A stretch of DNA of 64,000 nucleotides from Thereva unica (taxonomy: Eukaryota > Arthropoda > Insecta > Diptera > Therevidae): contig OX465281.1 in assembly GCA_949987705.1 (NCBI GenBank), positions 178,822,516-178,886,515 on the forward strand. Reading direction: 5' to 3'. The notes under the pieces were generated by a model. The model did no database searches and had not been told where the DNA came from. It saw only the letters and a program-made list of their open reading frames with translations. A program made the position numbers and the translations under genes. Shown here piece by piece: positions 51,509 through 62,677 of this stretch. How positions within the stretch are numbered: the first letter of the stretch is position 1; the number at the start of each line of letters is the position of its first letter.

Positions 51509-52277
51509 ATTTCTTCCATGAACGCCTGCAACGGTGGAGATAATTCTTCCACCAGGTGCACAACCACGATCCGCCGCAAGGTCCAGCACCCGAACAGCCG
51601 ACGAATCAGTTTCTCGATACCGAACCGACAATTATCGTGGTGAAGATGGAAATAAAATCGCTGAAAAATGGAAAAGCGCCGGGAATAGATCAAGTAACTG
51701 AGATAATCAAAGCCGGAGGTGATGTTTTATCACAACGACTTCATCTCCTCACAACAGACATATGGCATCCGGTTCAGGTCCCTTCGGCGTGGAAAAAAGC
51801 GATTGTTGTCCCAATTTTGGAAGAAAGACGACAGTCGGAAAAACACGAACTATCGCGGTATTAGCCTTCTTTCGATCGTCGCGTCGGCAAAGTATTTACG
51901 AAAATCATACAGTCGAGGCCTCAGAAATATCGAGAGCAAACGAGCCGGGAAGAACAAGCGGGATTTAGTCCACATTGAGGATGCATTGATCAAATATTCG
52001 CACTCCGTCAGCTAATGGAAGAAATAATTCGTTGCGGCAAACAAACTGTCGTCGTTTTCATCGATTTCAAATCCGCTTTCGATTGCATCGATTGGAACAA
52101 CTTGTGGAGATTCTTGGAAACCTAACGTGTCATTGAGAATCATCCAACTTTTCCAGGCTTCATACGATGGTTCAACTAGCAGCGTTCATATTCGAAGCGA
52201 CTTATCCGAGGAGTTCCCGATTCAAATGAGTGTCCGACAGGGAGACGTCGCTTCGCCACTTCTCTTCAATGTTGTAC
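51509..52277 (+). pseudogene. RTE-like LINE reverse transcriptase fragment
   Basis: Frames in succession: PPQGPAPEQP, IKSLKNGKAPGIDQVTEIIK, VPSAWKKAIVVPILE, then NYRGISLLSI in a shifted frame, FIDFKSAFDCIDW, and SVRQGDVASPLLFNVV. The motif order is that of RTE/CR1-type RT up to block B'. Several frameshifts and a stop occur. It ends abruptly at 52277 in LTR sequence. Confidence 0.75.
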
Positions 52278-52650
52278 ACAAATATTTATTTATTACAAAC
52301 CAAAACCCAATTTAATCACAAACACAATTCTTATAGTTCACTATAAGCACTTTCAATTTAATATCTCGCACTATTTAATTCTATCTATCGCTTTATAATT
52401 CACTTTCAAATCACCACTTTTAACTGTTATCGCTTTAGAACACTTTCGTCACGTTTCAAATCAAAAACTGACTTCCTCAACGCCTGCAAGCTGCTTTTAT
52501 ACCTCCAACCTCCACCTTTATCTAACTTCTGGAACATTCGTCCATTTTATAGCTCCTAGTGGTATGTTCTTTTGGTCTATCAAGCTGGCAAACCCATTAC
52601 AGCAGCACCAAATGAAAGTTAGATCAAAATTTTTAACTTTTTTTACTATT
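52278..52650 (-). repeat. Diverged partial gypsy LTR plus spacer
   Basis: 52278 to about 52580 aligns on the minus strand with the gypsy LTR (ATAAATAA.., TCACTTTCAAATCACC, GGTATGTTCTTTTGG) but with many substitutions and no outer ends. 52590-52650 is unassigned. It is an older copy beside the next element. Confidence 0.6.
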
Positions 52651-53151
52651 GGTTACGTTTTTCCGGCTTAACGGATTCGTAGGATTAATTAAGGAATACA
52701 CTTTTTAATTATCCACACAAAATTTATTTATTACGAAACAAAACACAATTTAATAACACAAACACAATTCTTACAGTTCACTATAATCACTTTCAAATTT
52801 ACTATCTCGCACTATTAAATTCTATCTATCGCTTTATTGTTCACTTTCAAATCACTACTTTTCACTGTTCTCACTTCAAAACACTTATCGCCTTTTAAAT
52901 CAAAACTGACTTTCTCAGCGCCTGCAAGCCGCTTTTATATCCAAGCTCCACCTTTATTTAACTTCTGGAACCTTCTCGAGCCTAGTGGTATGTTCTTTTC
53001 TTTTCGTCCAGAAGCTTGAAGTTGTCTTCACTTATCGCGCGTTCCAATTTTAGTTTAGTACATAAGTCATTAGTTCAGACATCAACCAGACTTGTTACCG
53101 ACAATCGTTGGTTATGCTTTTTGACAAACAGATGGCGCATAAATCATCACA
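52651..53151 (-). repeat. Gypsy LTR, left border
   Basis: About 501 bp, minus strand TGTGATGATTTATGCGCC at 53151 to ...AACGTAAC at 52651 (the terminal A is changed). It is preceded on the minus strand by the purine tract AAGAAGGGGGCAA, the expected polypurine primer. Confidence 0.85.
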
Positions 53152-53189
53152 TTGCCCCCTTCTTAGGACTGTTCGTCCTGAACAGTGGT

Positions 53190-54119
53190 TCATCCTGGAT
53201 CCGGCTGATGATATGGCCACAGCCTGTCTATGTGCACAATCTTCTTCTTGGCTTTGGGTCCTTGTTGAATCCTGTAGACAACATCGTTGATCCGTGTTAT
53301 GATTTTATAGGGCCCCTCCCACTGGCGCTGAAGTTTCGGAGACTTGCCTTTTCGTCGTCGAGGGTTGAACAGCCAAACGAGATCACCTTCCTGGTATCCG
53401 CTACAGTTTGCTCGGAGGTCGTACCTAGTTTTCATCCTGTCACTGGCTATCTTAAGATTCTTCCTTGCAAGCTGATGGATATCTGCGAGTCGATCACGAA
53501 GTTCACCTGTATAACCGCCAGTAGACTCGTTGCTTTCAACAGGTGTCCCAAATTTCAAGTCGCTTGGCAGCCGGAGTTGTCTTCCAAAAATCACACTACA
53601 AGGGGTTTGTCCTGTGGAATTATGAACCGCTGTCCGATATGCCATTAGAAATATAGGGATGTAACTGTCCCAGCCACGCTGGTGCTCACTAACAACTTTC
53701 CTTAGGTGTTCTAGCATTGTCCTGTTGAATCGCTCTACCATTCCATCGGACTGGGGATGAAGGGGCGTCGTCCTGGTCTTCTTCACTCCAAGTATCTTAC
53801 ATACTTCTTGAAAAACTTGGGATTCAAAGTTTCTGCCTTGGTCAGAATGAAGCTCATGAGGAACACCAAATCTGCAGATCCAATTGTTCACTAATTCCTC
53901 TGCAACAGTGATTGCTTCCTGATTTGGAATGGCATATGCTTCGGGCCACTTACTGAAGTAGTCCATGATCACCAAAATGTAACGATTTCCTCGGTCTGAC
54001 ACCGGAAAAGGTCCCGCCACATCAATTGCAATTCTTTCAAAAGGGGCTCCCACGTTGTATTGCTGTATTTCTTCTTTTGTTCTTACCCGAGGGCCCTTGC
54101 TGCTGGCACAGTTGTGCAT
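53190..54119 (-). pseudogene. Gypsy integrase (left half)
   Basis: 309 open codons: integrase core with IDVAGPFPVSDRGN (first Asp), HSDQGRNFESQ (second Asp), HPQSDGMVERFNR (Glu), and a C-terminal GPY/F-like region (WEGPYKIITRINDVVY, HIDRLWPYHQP). The catalytic triad is present. It is separated from the upstream pol frame by a 1-nt deletion near 54110, which moves the zinc-finger Cys pair out of frame. Confidence 0.85.
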
Positions 54120-55453
54120 TTACGACACCAGTCTGCAACATCGTCTCGCATGTGAAGCCAATAGAATCTATCTCTTATTTTTGCCAAAGTTTTATTGACT
54201 CCCAGATGTCCTCCTGATGCGCCGTTATGACACTCCTCGAGAATATCCCTTATTCTAACGCGAGGGACTAATACCTGCATCCGATGAGAGGTACCGTCAG
54301 CGGTTTCCCATTTGCGCTTTAATACTCCTCGCTCAATGTACAAGGAATCCCATTGGGCCCAATAGCTCTTCAGGGTCTCGCTCCTCTCAGCAATGTCCTT
54401 CCATTCAGGCTTTTCCTCGTATTCCTTCCATGTCAGAATTGAAGAAATATCCGGGTCGTCGCGTTGGGCGTCTCGGAGTCCCTGGTCATTCCATCCTGTC
54501 GTTGGCTCGACTGTCGTCCTTTGACACTTTTCCTCGATACGTCCACAATGTTTGCAGTCTGGTACGCATGGTCGCCGGGAGAGTGCATCTGCATTTCCAT
54601 GGTTCCTTCCATTTCTGTGGCCTATATTGAAGTCGTAGGACTGAAGTCTCTCGATCCATCTTGCCACTTGTCCTTCAGGATTTTTGAATTGCATCAGCCA
54701 TTTTAATGCTGCATGATCCGTTCGAAGGATGAAGTTTTGCCCATAGAGATACTTGTGGAAGTGTTTAGTTGAGTCCACGATTGCCAATAGTTCCCTTCTT
54801 GTGACACAGTAATTCCGCTCCGAATTTGACAGCGCTCTACTGTAATAAGCTATGACCTTTTCCTGTCTGTCGAAGTTTTGTGATAGCACTGCACCAATCC
54901 CGACATTACTCGCGTCTGTGTCCAATATTAATCTTTCGCCTGGCTTCGGGTATGTGAGTATTGGTGCTTGGCAAAGTCCTCGTTTTAGTGTGTTGAAACT
55001 TTTCTCGCACTTTTCTGTCCAGATAAATGGTTTTCCTTTTTCTGTCAGTTTATGTAATTCCTTAGCCTTGTCGGCAAAATTCCTGACAAAACGCCTATAA
55101 TAGGTGGCAAGTCCCAGAAAGCTTCGAAGTTCATGGTTATCCTTCGGTGTGGGCCAATTCTTAACCGCTGTTATTTTCTCAGGATCTGTTTGAACTCCAT
55201 TGGATGAAACCACATGTCCAAGATAGTTGACTTGGTCTCTGAACAGTACGCACTTTTTAGGGCTGAGTTTCAGTTGGGCTGTTCTCAACTTTTGGAAAAC
55301 CTCTCGTAGATTGCCCAGATGTTCCTTGAAATTTTTTCCAACGACGATGATATCGTCCAAATAAACCAAACAAGTCTTCCATGTCAGTCCTCGCAAGACG
55401 CATTCCATCAGTCGTTCGAATGTAGCTGGAGCATTACACAGTCCAAACGGCAT
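54083..55453 (-). pseudogene. Gypsy RT-RNase H-integrase zinc finger (left half)
   Basis: 456 codons: [27 protein letters not shown] (YxDD catalytic site), LSPKKCVLF, NYLGHVVSSNGV, the thumb/connection region, RNase H with ILDTDASNVGIGAVLSQ, YCVTRRELLAIV, RTDHAALKWL and NADALSRRP, then integrase HHCC finger (CHNGASGGHLGVNKT ... WCRKC). Upstream RT codons ([20 protein letters not shown]) lie in another frame at about 55456-55600 because of a 1-nt loss near 55465. Confidence 0.9.
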
Positions 55454-55599
55454 GACTGTAAACTGCCACAGGCCGTTTCTACAGAGAAGGCTGTCTTTTC
55501 TCGGTCCTCCGGGTGAATTTCGACTTGCCAGTAGCCGCTCTTAAGATCCAAGGTAGAAAACAATTTAGCTCCAGAGAGAGTATCCAGTGTGTCATCGAT

Positions 55600-56351
55600 A
55601 CGAGGGATGACCAGGAACTCCGAGACGCCCAACGCGACGACCCGGATATTTCTTCAATTCTGACATGGAAGGAATACGAGGAAAAGCCTGAATGGAAGGA
55701 CATTGCTGAGAGGAGCGAGACCCTGAAGAGCTATTGGGCCCAATGGGATTCCTTGTACATTGAGCGAGGAGTATTAAAGCGCAAATGGGAAACCGCTGAC
55801 GGTACCTCTCATCGAATGCAGATATTAGTCCCTCGCGTTAGAATAAGAGATATTCTCGAGGAGTGTCATAATGGCCCATCAGGAGGACATCTGGGAGTCA
55901 ATAAAACTTTGGCAAAAATAAGAGATAGATACTATTGGCTTCACATGTGAGACGATGTTGCAGACTGGTGCCGAAAATTCACAACTTGTACCAGCAGCAA
56001 GGGCCCTCGAGTAAGAACAAAAGGAGAAATGCAGCAATACAACGTGGGAGCCCCATTTGAAAGAATCGCAATCGATGTGGCGGGACCTTTTCCGGTGTCA
56101 GACCGAGGAAATCGTTACATTTTGGTGATCATGGACTACTTCAGTAAGTGGCCCGAAGCATATGCCATTCCAAATCAGGAAGCAATCATTGTTGCAGAGG
56201 AATTAGTGAACAATTGGATCTGCAGATTTGGTGTTCCTCATGAGCTTCCCTCTGAGCAAAGGAGAAACTTTGAATCTCAAGTTTTTCAAGAAGTATGTAA
56301 GATTCTCGGAGTGAAGAAGACCAAGACGACGCCCCCTCATCCCCAGAAGGG
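55600..56351 (+). pseudogene. Gypsy pol segment (right half, inverted relative to the left)
   Basis: The plus strand reads [40 protein letters not shown], then a TGA at 55948 in place of an Arg codon, then FTTCTSSKGPRV, IDVAGPFPVSDRGN and HELPSEQRRNF. It is cut after the TTPPHPQ motif near 56343, deleting the integrase Glu and C terminus, and joins directly to a purine tract and LTR. HSDQ is changed to PSEQ, losing the second catalytic Asp. Confidence 0.85.
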
Positions 56352-56356
56352 AGCAA

Positions 56357-56844
56357 TGTGATGATTTATGCGCCATCTGTTTGTTAAAAGCATAATCAAC
56401 GATTGTCGGTAACAACTCTGGTTGATATCTGAACTAATGATTTATGTACTAAAATAAAATTGGAACGCGCGATAAGTGAAGACAACTTCAAGCTTCTGGA
56501 CGAAAAGAAAAGAACATACTACTAGGCTCGAGAAGAGGGACGAAGGTTCCAGAAGTTAGATAAAGGTGGAGCTTGGATATAAAAGGGGCTTACATTCGCT
56601 GAAAGAGTCAGTTTTGATTTAAAAGGCGATAAAAGTGTTTTAAAGTGAGAACAGTGAAAAGTAGTGATTTAAAGTGAACTATAACGCGATAGATAGAATT
56701 CAATAGTGCATTAAAAGTGATTATAGTGAACTGTAAGAATTGTGTTTGTGTTTTGGTTTGTGATAAATAAGTTATTGTGTGGATAATTAAAAAGTGTATT
56801 CCTTAATTAATCCTACGAATCCGTTAAGCCATAAAAACGTAACA
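56357..56844 (+). repeat. Gypsy LTR, right border
   Basis: 488 bp from TGTGATGATTTATGCGCC to AACGTAACA, in plus orientation, preceded by AGAAGGGAGCAA. It is highly similar to 19975-20478 with small deletions. Confidence 0.9.
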
Positions 56845-57084
56845 ATATTAAGCTAGTTGTAAGAATTTAGGATTATTCACAGTTTGCTTTGTACTTTAAA
56901 AGATTGTAATCTTGTGTACTCTGTCCAATAAATAATAATAATAATAGCATCGAAATGCAATTTTTTATAAAAATTAATGTGTATTATTCAATATTTCCAA
57001 GTATTTTTCGAACAAATCATTCATAAATCAAATTTCCGATTTTTCCTGTTTTCAATTTGACAATTGTCAAAACAAAAATAATAA
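56845..57084. other. Intergenic spacer
   Basis: AT-rich, with an (AAT) run near 56930. It includes TGTACTCTGTCCAATAAATAATAATA, which looks like a LINE 3' end with its terminal repeat. Confidence 0.35.
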
Positions 57085-57945
57085 TACCATGTTTCCATCG
57101 CACTTGAAATCCGCAGGTTTTGGATAAAACGATTTGGCGAAAACCAAATGTGTTTCCATCACACCAGGCAGTTTTCGCTTGTCATAACAAAATTGCACAT
57201 CAAATTTTAAAAACCTAATTATAGCAACAAAACTGAGGAATTTGGAAAGAATAGGCTGTAAAATAAGGAAAAAATATAAACATTCATTTATTACCATGTT
57301 TCCATCGCACTCGAAATCTTCCGATTTCGGCAAAAATGAGGATTTCGGACGAAATCTCGTTTGAAATCTCATGTTTTAGCATATAAAATGAAATCGCCTT
57401 TCGGAGGAGATTTCAATGAAATCTCGATCGAAATCTTGGTAATGACTATTCAGCCTATTCAGCAAGTGTACTCAGTTTGGGGAAATTTCTCAGCTGTAAA
57501 AAATTTTGACAGTACGAATTTGTCAATTTTAAATTTTCTATCTTCAACGTTTAAAATGGAGCTTAAATGAATGTTTATATTTTTTCCTTATTTTACAGCC
57601 TATTCTTTCCAAATTCCTCAGTTTTGTTGATATAATTAGGTTTTTAAAATTTGATGTGCAATTTTGTTATGACAAGCGAAAACTGCGATGGAAACACATT
57701 TGGTTTTCGCCAAATCGTTTTATCCAGCTCCATTTTAAACGTTAAAGATAGAGAATTTAAAAATGACAAATTCGTACTGTCAAAATTTTTTACAGCTGAG
57801 AAATTTCCCCAAACTATGTACACTTGCTGAATAGGCTGCTTAGTCATTACCAAGATTTCGATCGAGATTTCATTGAAATCTCCTCCGAAAGGCGATTTCA
57901 TTTTATACCATGTTTCCATCGCACTTGAATCCGCAGGTTTTGGAT
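57085..57945. mobile_element. Interleaved MITE cluster with TACCATGTTTCCATCGCAC ends
   Basis: TACCATGTTTCCATCGCAC occurs at about 57086, 57294 and 57907. Segment 57110-57260 (X) is inverted at about 57570-57725. Segment 57365-57555 (Y) is inverted at about 57730-57905. The order is X, Y, inverted X, inverted Y, partial X. It has no coding capacity; the paired short open frames are mirror artefacts. Confidence 0.65.
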
Positions 57946-58763
57946 GCTCTTGCAAATTTGGTGGAGCAGAAAAAATGAGAATTCTCAACGAAGAGCAGGC
58001 TCAAAAAACACAGAGCAAGGCAATTGGGAGCAGTAAAGCCTGAAACAGAATCAACGCAGTGTGCAGTATGCAGTGTTTTTTACTGTTTGTCAAAAATTAC
58101 GGCACTGCGTCTTATAACGAAATCAATACAGTTCAGTGTTTGTCAAATCAAGTGAAACGTCAAATTTATTGGCCTCGATTCCCGAATCCGGGCGAATCGG
58201 AAGTGAGTGCGGATTTGACACTTTGCGATTCCCTATTCCGCGGTTGCTGATTTCATTACCGAAAAAATTCGGAGTGAAGACTCACGCGATTATGCAATAC
58301 GCGATTGCAGATTTGCTTGAGAGAATTTGACGTTTGAAATCCGCGAGAAAATTGTAGCGGATTAAACTTGTAGAGTGATTTGATGTATTATATAATAAAA
58401 AGCATAAATAAATAAAAATAACAAAAATAAATTCATATATATAATTTATAATTGCATTTTACAATTTATAATAAATTAAATTATAATTGCATTAAAAAAA
58501 AATAGTTCCTCTTTCAAAGGTCCATCACACTCTATGGAGAAAGTTAAATAAAAGCAGCCTTTTTAGATTAATTGTTGCCTCCTCCACATGATTCCATTGG
58601 CAAACGTCCTGATGTTTTTTTTACCTTAAAAAACAGTAAAGTACTAAAATGCTTCAAAACAATATAAAAAAAATCCCTTTTAGATGCACCTCCACCTGCA
58701 GCATAGGCGAAAAGTTCAAAACCTTCGACCTTGCGACTTCCAGTTGCTTTCAACTTATCATTA
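57946..58763. other. No gene recognised
   Basis: 58035-58080 (CCTGAAACAGAATCAACGCAGTG) is inverted at about 60115-60165, possibly ends of one disrupted MITE. The rest is A/T-rich, with palindromic ATAATTTATAAT sequence near 58440. Confidence 0.4.
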
Positions 58764-59166
58764 GGTCTGTTCCCGTACCTGCAGAAAGTGCAGAATCTGC
58801 AAGTTGCTTCGAATTACTTAACAGAATTCTGTTCCTGTACTTATACTGCAGCCGCCATACTCATTTCCCCACCTTGCAGTAAGAAGCAGAAACTTGCAGA
58901 AGCTACGAGCTGCTGTAACCTGCTGCAGCAATTTTTTGAAATATGGAAATGTCAAAACTGGCATTCCCGTGTTCGTTGTAAACGTTAGATGTTTGTAAAG
59001 TGCTCTAAAACAGATTAAAAACAAAAGAATAACCGTTCTTCTTTTCGATTTCAGAAAAACTGCAGAATCTGCAGAAACATGTTCCTGTACTTTCTTTATT
59101 TCATCCCCACCTCTCCATAAGCAACTTGCAGTAAGTGACAGAATGCAGAAAGTACGGGAACAGACC
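58764..59166. mobile_element. TA-flanked MITE, 403 bp
   Basis: GGTCTGTTCCCGTAC at the left and GTACGGGAACAGACC at the right, TA on both sides. Many internal CTGCAG/TGCAGAA motifs occur in both orientations. It has no coding capacity. Confidence 0.8.
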
Positions 59167-59267
59167 TATTTTTTCTCATTAAGTGGCCATAATGTAAGGG
59201 ATTCGTTTCTGAATGTATCCCAATAAAATCACTTTCAGAACAGTTGCACTATTATAAAATACACTAA

Positions 59268-59563
59268 GGCTCATTTTACACGATGAAACACGAAACGAAA
59301 CAAAGTTGCCTGCAATCGCTAATTCCCTTTTGGAGTTTCCTCAAAAACTTCATCGGTGTCTACATGAGTAAACTTCTCATTTCTCTTTTTTACAAAGAAA
59401 TCAGAGAAAAAACAACAACAAACCTGAAGCTGTCAAACTGTTTCCGCAAAGTTGCTTCCAAAAGTTTGGTGGCAAAATTTCACGTCCCCTCAAGCCCTCT
59501 CTCACCCCTAGCCTAAGCTTGCTGGAAACTTTATGTTTTGTGTTTCATCGTGTAAAATGGGCC
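59268..59563. mobile_element. TAA-flanked MITE, 296 bp
   Basis: GGCTCATTTTACACGATGAA at the left and TTCATCGTGTAAAATGGGCC at the right, with TAA duplicated (59265-59267 and 59564-59566), as for Harbinger-type elements. Confidence 0.75.
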
Positions 59564-60368
59564 TAAGGAAACACACCGATGTTGACCGAACACATCATGT
59601 TGACCGAACGTATTAACTAATGGGCACGAATTAGTTAAAAATAAAACTTTCACGCAAAATCAAAATTATTTCCCACAAATTTCAAATGTCTACTTTGACA
59701 TTTCCCATTTGTCAAAAAACCAGCTGATTTATTTTCGGAGTTTTAATTCCGCAGTTTAATATGGCACTACTCTACTCCCGGCGTATTGAAGCATCGCTAG
59801 CAACCGTGAACTTCACGTGAAGGTAGTCTCAATCACCGCGGGAGTTCCCGATCCGTCGTTTTCGGGAATCGAGGCCATATTGTTAATTTCGAAAACATGG
59901 TGCGGAGAAATTTAAGAAATATTTTGTTATTGGCGGTTTTAACAGTTTAAAAATTCATTTTGTTTGCTTTGTTTTCTTTGCAGATTACTGCCACACTACC
60001 ACAGCTATGAAAATTTGAAGTTTAATTTTCTAACCTCACCGCAGTGCAGTATTCTGCTGCTTATTGCGCTAAATGCAATCGTGTGCCGAGTAATAAAAAA
60101 GCACAAAACCAGACTTTGACAGGCAGTGCAGTATACTGCACTGCATTGATTCTGTTTCAGGTTTAAAGATCTGTCAAGAGGTCTCAAAGAACGCAAATTG
60201 CTGACTTTTTCTGCTCAATCTTAAGCTGAGTCATCGAACACACCTTTGTTTGGTTGAGATCTTTGGTTGCCATGTAACACCTAACTGGAAAGGGAGTTTA
60301 TTATTAAAATTAAAGTACATTAGTAATAACATTAATTTACAGTTCTTTTTACTGTTAAAATGTTAATC
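59564..60368. other. No gene recognised
   Basis: Contains CGTGAACTTCACGTGAAGG near 59808 and the palindrome GCAGTGCAGTATACTGCACTGC near 60123. No open frame or RNA gene is supported. Confidence 0.4.
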
Positions 60369-60512
60369 AGGCCCGTTCTGAACTCCGCCGGAATCGATTC
60401 CGCTGGTTTTTCGTACAATCGTATGTTGCCAGGGCGCATCCAGCGCACTCAGCGGAAAAGCTGCTTAGCTGAACAGCACAGCGTAACACACAGCGGAGTT
60501 CAGAATAGGCCT
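60369..60512. mobile_element. Short MITE, 144 bp
   Basis: AGGCCCGTTCTGAACTCCGC and GCGGAGTTCAGAATAGGCCT are inverted. It abuts the next MITE directly. Confidence 0.7.
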
Positions 60513-60513
60513 T

Positions 60514-61407
60514 AAGGCCCAACTATAATGCACGTAAGAAACGCACGTCAATCGACGTGCGTAAATTTCGTCAAACGCAAAACCGACTAATTGGTTTGCG
60601 TATTAGGAGAGACTTCAAAGTTTAAAATTATTAAAATGCTTGAATATTATTCATTGACTATTAAAACTAGGCTATTAATATTTGCATATTATTAATAATC
60701 GTGTTTATTTTCAATTATAATAAATTTCTCATCAAAATCGCTATCATGTATTTGAACCACAACATTTTCCATACTATTTTTTCTTTAAAAACCGCAAAAC
60801 AACAACAAAAAATTAGCTTTCATCGATGTAACTACCATCTCACAAAACGTACGTAGAGCGCGGTTCTTTTCCCATTTTTATGTTTAACGAAACTTAACGA
60901 AATAAAATATGACTGACGTACGTCCAATATGGCCGAACACATTAATTTCCATGAGAGCGCCGAGATGACGTGCGTTTCTTACGTGCAATATATAGTGCGT
61001 TTCCATGACAGCTTGAAGCTTACTTGAAGCGTACTTCAAGTACAAATGTAAACGCAAGCAGCTCGACTGGAGTCGATCAAAAAGATTTTTGTGATCGGCT
61101 CGAGTGCTTGTCATGTAAACCGAGCTTGAAAGCTTGAGTGCTCGAAATTGCGAAAGAGTTAGGCCTGTAAATGTGTCTAAAGGTAATGTGTGGGAATATG
61201 AGAAGACAAAAATATTTATGAAGAAATAAAAGCACCATAAAAGGAAGAAATATAATAGTAACTTCAAATGACAGCTAAAGAGCTCAAGCTCAGTTCAAGC
61301 TAATATACCGCTTCAAGTAGGCAGAGCATATACGCGCTCGAGTTCTTGAGATTTTCAAGCCTTCGAGTACTCAAGCTGTCATGGAAACGTAGTAATAGTT
61401 GGGGCTT
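60514..61407. mobile_element. MITE of the CCAACTATAATGCACG family with another MITE inside
   Basis: AAGGCCCAACTATAATGCAC at 60514 and AGTTGGGGCTT at 61407 are inverted ends, related to 36944-37433. A second element is inserted near its right end (60995-61392), so without it the copy is about 495 bp. Confidence 0.75.
60995..61392. mobile_element. Nested TA-flanked MITE, 398 bp
   Basis: GTGCGTTTCCATGACAGCTT and GAAAACGTAG-type inverted end (AGCTGTCATGGAAACGTAG) with TA at 60993-60994 and 61393-61394. Subterminal CTTGAAGC/GCTTCAAG motifs recur. Confidence 0.75.
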
Positions 61408-62223
61408 TATTATTAAATTGCTTTTAAAATTATTCATTTTCACAATTTGCATATTCTCCTGAATAGGCAGGAAAATTTCATTTGAGAGCCACAGAAAAAG
61501 AATTTTTAGAATGATTCTAGTCGAAATACTTTTCCAATCCCATGTAACCACGGTAAAAAATCCAGCGTAAAATGACAATTAGCACAATATTCCGAACGCG
61601 TACTAAATATAACGAATAATGAAATTTGACGTATAAAATTTATGGGCAAGAAAGCAAAGTGACACAAAAACCGCAAGAAATCTTTACGCGTTTTGGTGAA
61701 ATTAGTTTTATAAATACGCTAGAAATTTTGATCATCAAGTTATTTCAGTGACAGAATATTAACTAGCATTAAATTTAAAAATAAAATTGCAAACTTATAA
61801 ATTTAGTATTATTTGTGTTTATTGCAAAGAAAGTTACTTGTGAAGCCCCTCCACTTCCTAGACTAGAAAGTGAACACGAAAATTGCCAACTATGCGAATT
61901 ACATAAAAAAAATTCTTCAAAAAATTACTCTTAAATTCGCATTAAAAACAATGTTAAAAATAGCCGACGAAATCAGCTGAATTTTAAATACTTTGATATT
62001 CAGTTTTCGTCAACGTTGAATTGTTTGAAAACAAAAATTTTCACGGTCAAAAGTTTTTAAATTTTTTTTTTCGGACTTGATTTCAAAATATCTAAATTTC
62101 TTGCATTTTATTAAATCTCGAACTTTTGCTTAGTAATAAGAAAATGAAATATTTTCGACCGAAATAAAAATTGAAATTGTGGGGTTTTAAGCTGAAAAAA
62201 TACATTTATAAAAAAATCGAAAA
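61408..62223. other. Upstream region of GTPBP1
   Basis: AT-rich and unannotated. It presumably holds the promoter and 5' UTR of the gene starting at 62224. No TATA box or initiator is clear enough to call. Confidence 0.35.
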
Positions 62224-62677
62224 ATGACGTCGCCAATACACAACGTGAAACTATCACCAATGGAGGATAATCAAAATTTTATGGACAATCCATTACAGAG
62301 TCCTACCGTTGATTACACTAGCATCCGAGGAAAAACCGTCCTGGTTAGTCCTACTGAAGAACAGTTCGATTTACTTAAAAGACGTTTGGAGGAAAGGATT
62401 TTCAGCAGCAGGGGAGAGACGATTTATGAGATTGGAGTTGGAGAAGGTTCTTCCTTGGACATCATAATTATTAAAATTCAATGCAAGCATTTTTAGATGG
62501 CAGTGATAATGGCTTGGCGCTAGACGAGTATGAGGCATCTGTGGCGACCTTACAGTCACTGGCGGCAACAATCGACGCTGATACTGTACTCCTTCGGCAA
62601 CGAAAGGGAGAAATGGGACTAACTGGACAGTACCTGGTTAGGAAGCGAGTCGATCAATCTGATTTTATGGAAATAAG
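62224..62677 (+). CDS. GTPBP1: GTP-binding protein 1 (GTPBP1-type GTPase), first two coding exons
   Basis: Exon 1 62224-62446, a 50-bp GT-AG intron, exon 2 62497-62677 ending at AG/GTAATG. The protein matches the N-terminal region of GTPBP1: VSPTEEQFDLLKRRLEERI, GETIYEIGVGEDGSDNGL, LATIDADTVLLRQRK-like AATIDADTVLLRQR, and YLVRKRVDQSDFMEIR, which in the family directly precedes the G1 loop of the GTPase domain. That GTPase domain (VAVVGNVDAGKST in homologues) is not in the window and must lie beyond 64000. GTPBP1 is a translational-type GTPase linked to exosome-mediated mRNA turnover in vertebrates. The ATG at 62224 (aaaaATGA) is the first in frame. Confidence 0.85.

Larger units (their letters stand above)
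52651..56844. mobile_element. Head-to-head palindromic Ty3/gypsy element
   Basis: The left half (52651 to about 55600) is on the minus strand: LTR, integrase, RNase H, RT. The right half (about 55600-56844) is on the plus strand: linker, integrase N-terminal part, LTR. Both LTRs therefore point outwards with their 3' ends at the element borders. The halves share long, highly similar coding sequence but carry different lesions. The family is the same as at 19975-21564. Confidence 0.8.

Noticed and set aside
58568..58753. Glycine-rich minus-strand frame near 58.6 kb
   Set aside because: No domain, no conserved start and it overlaps MITE borders.
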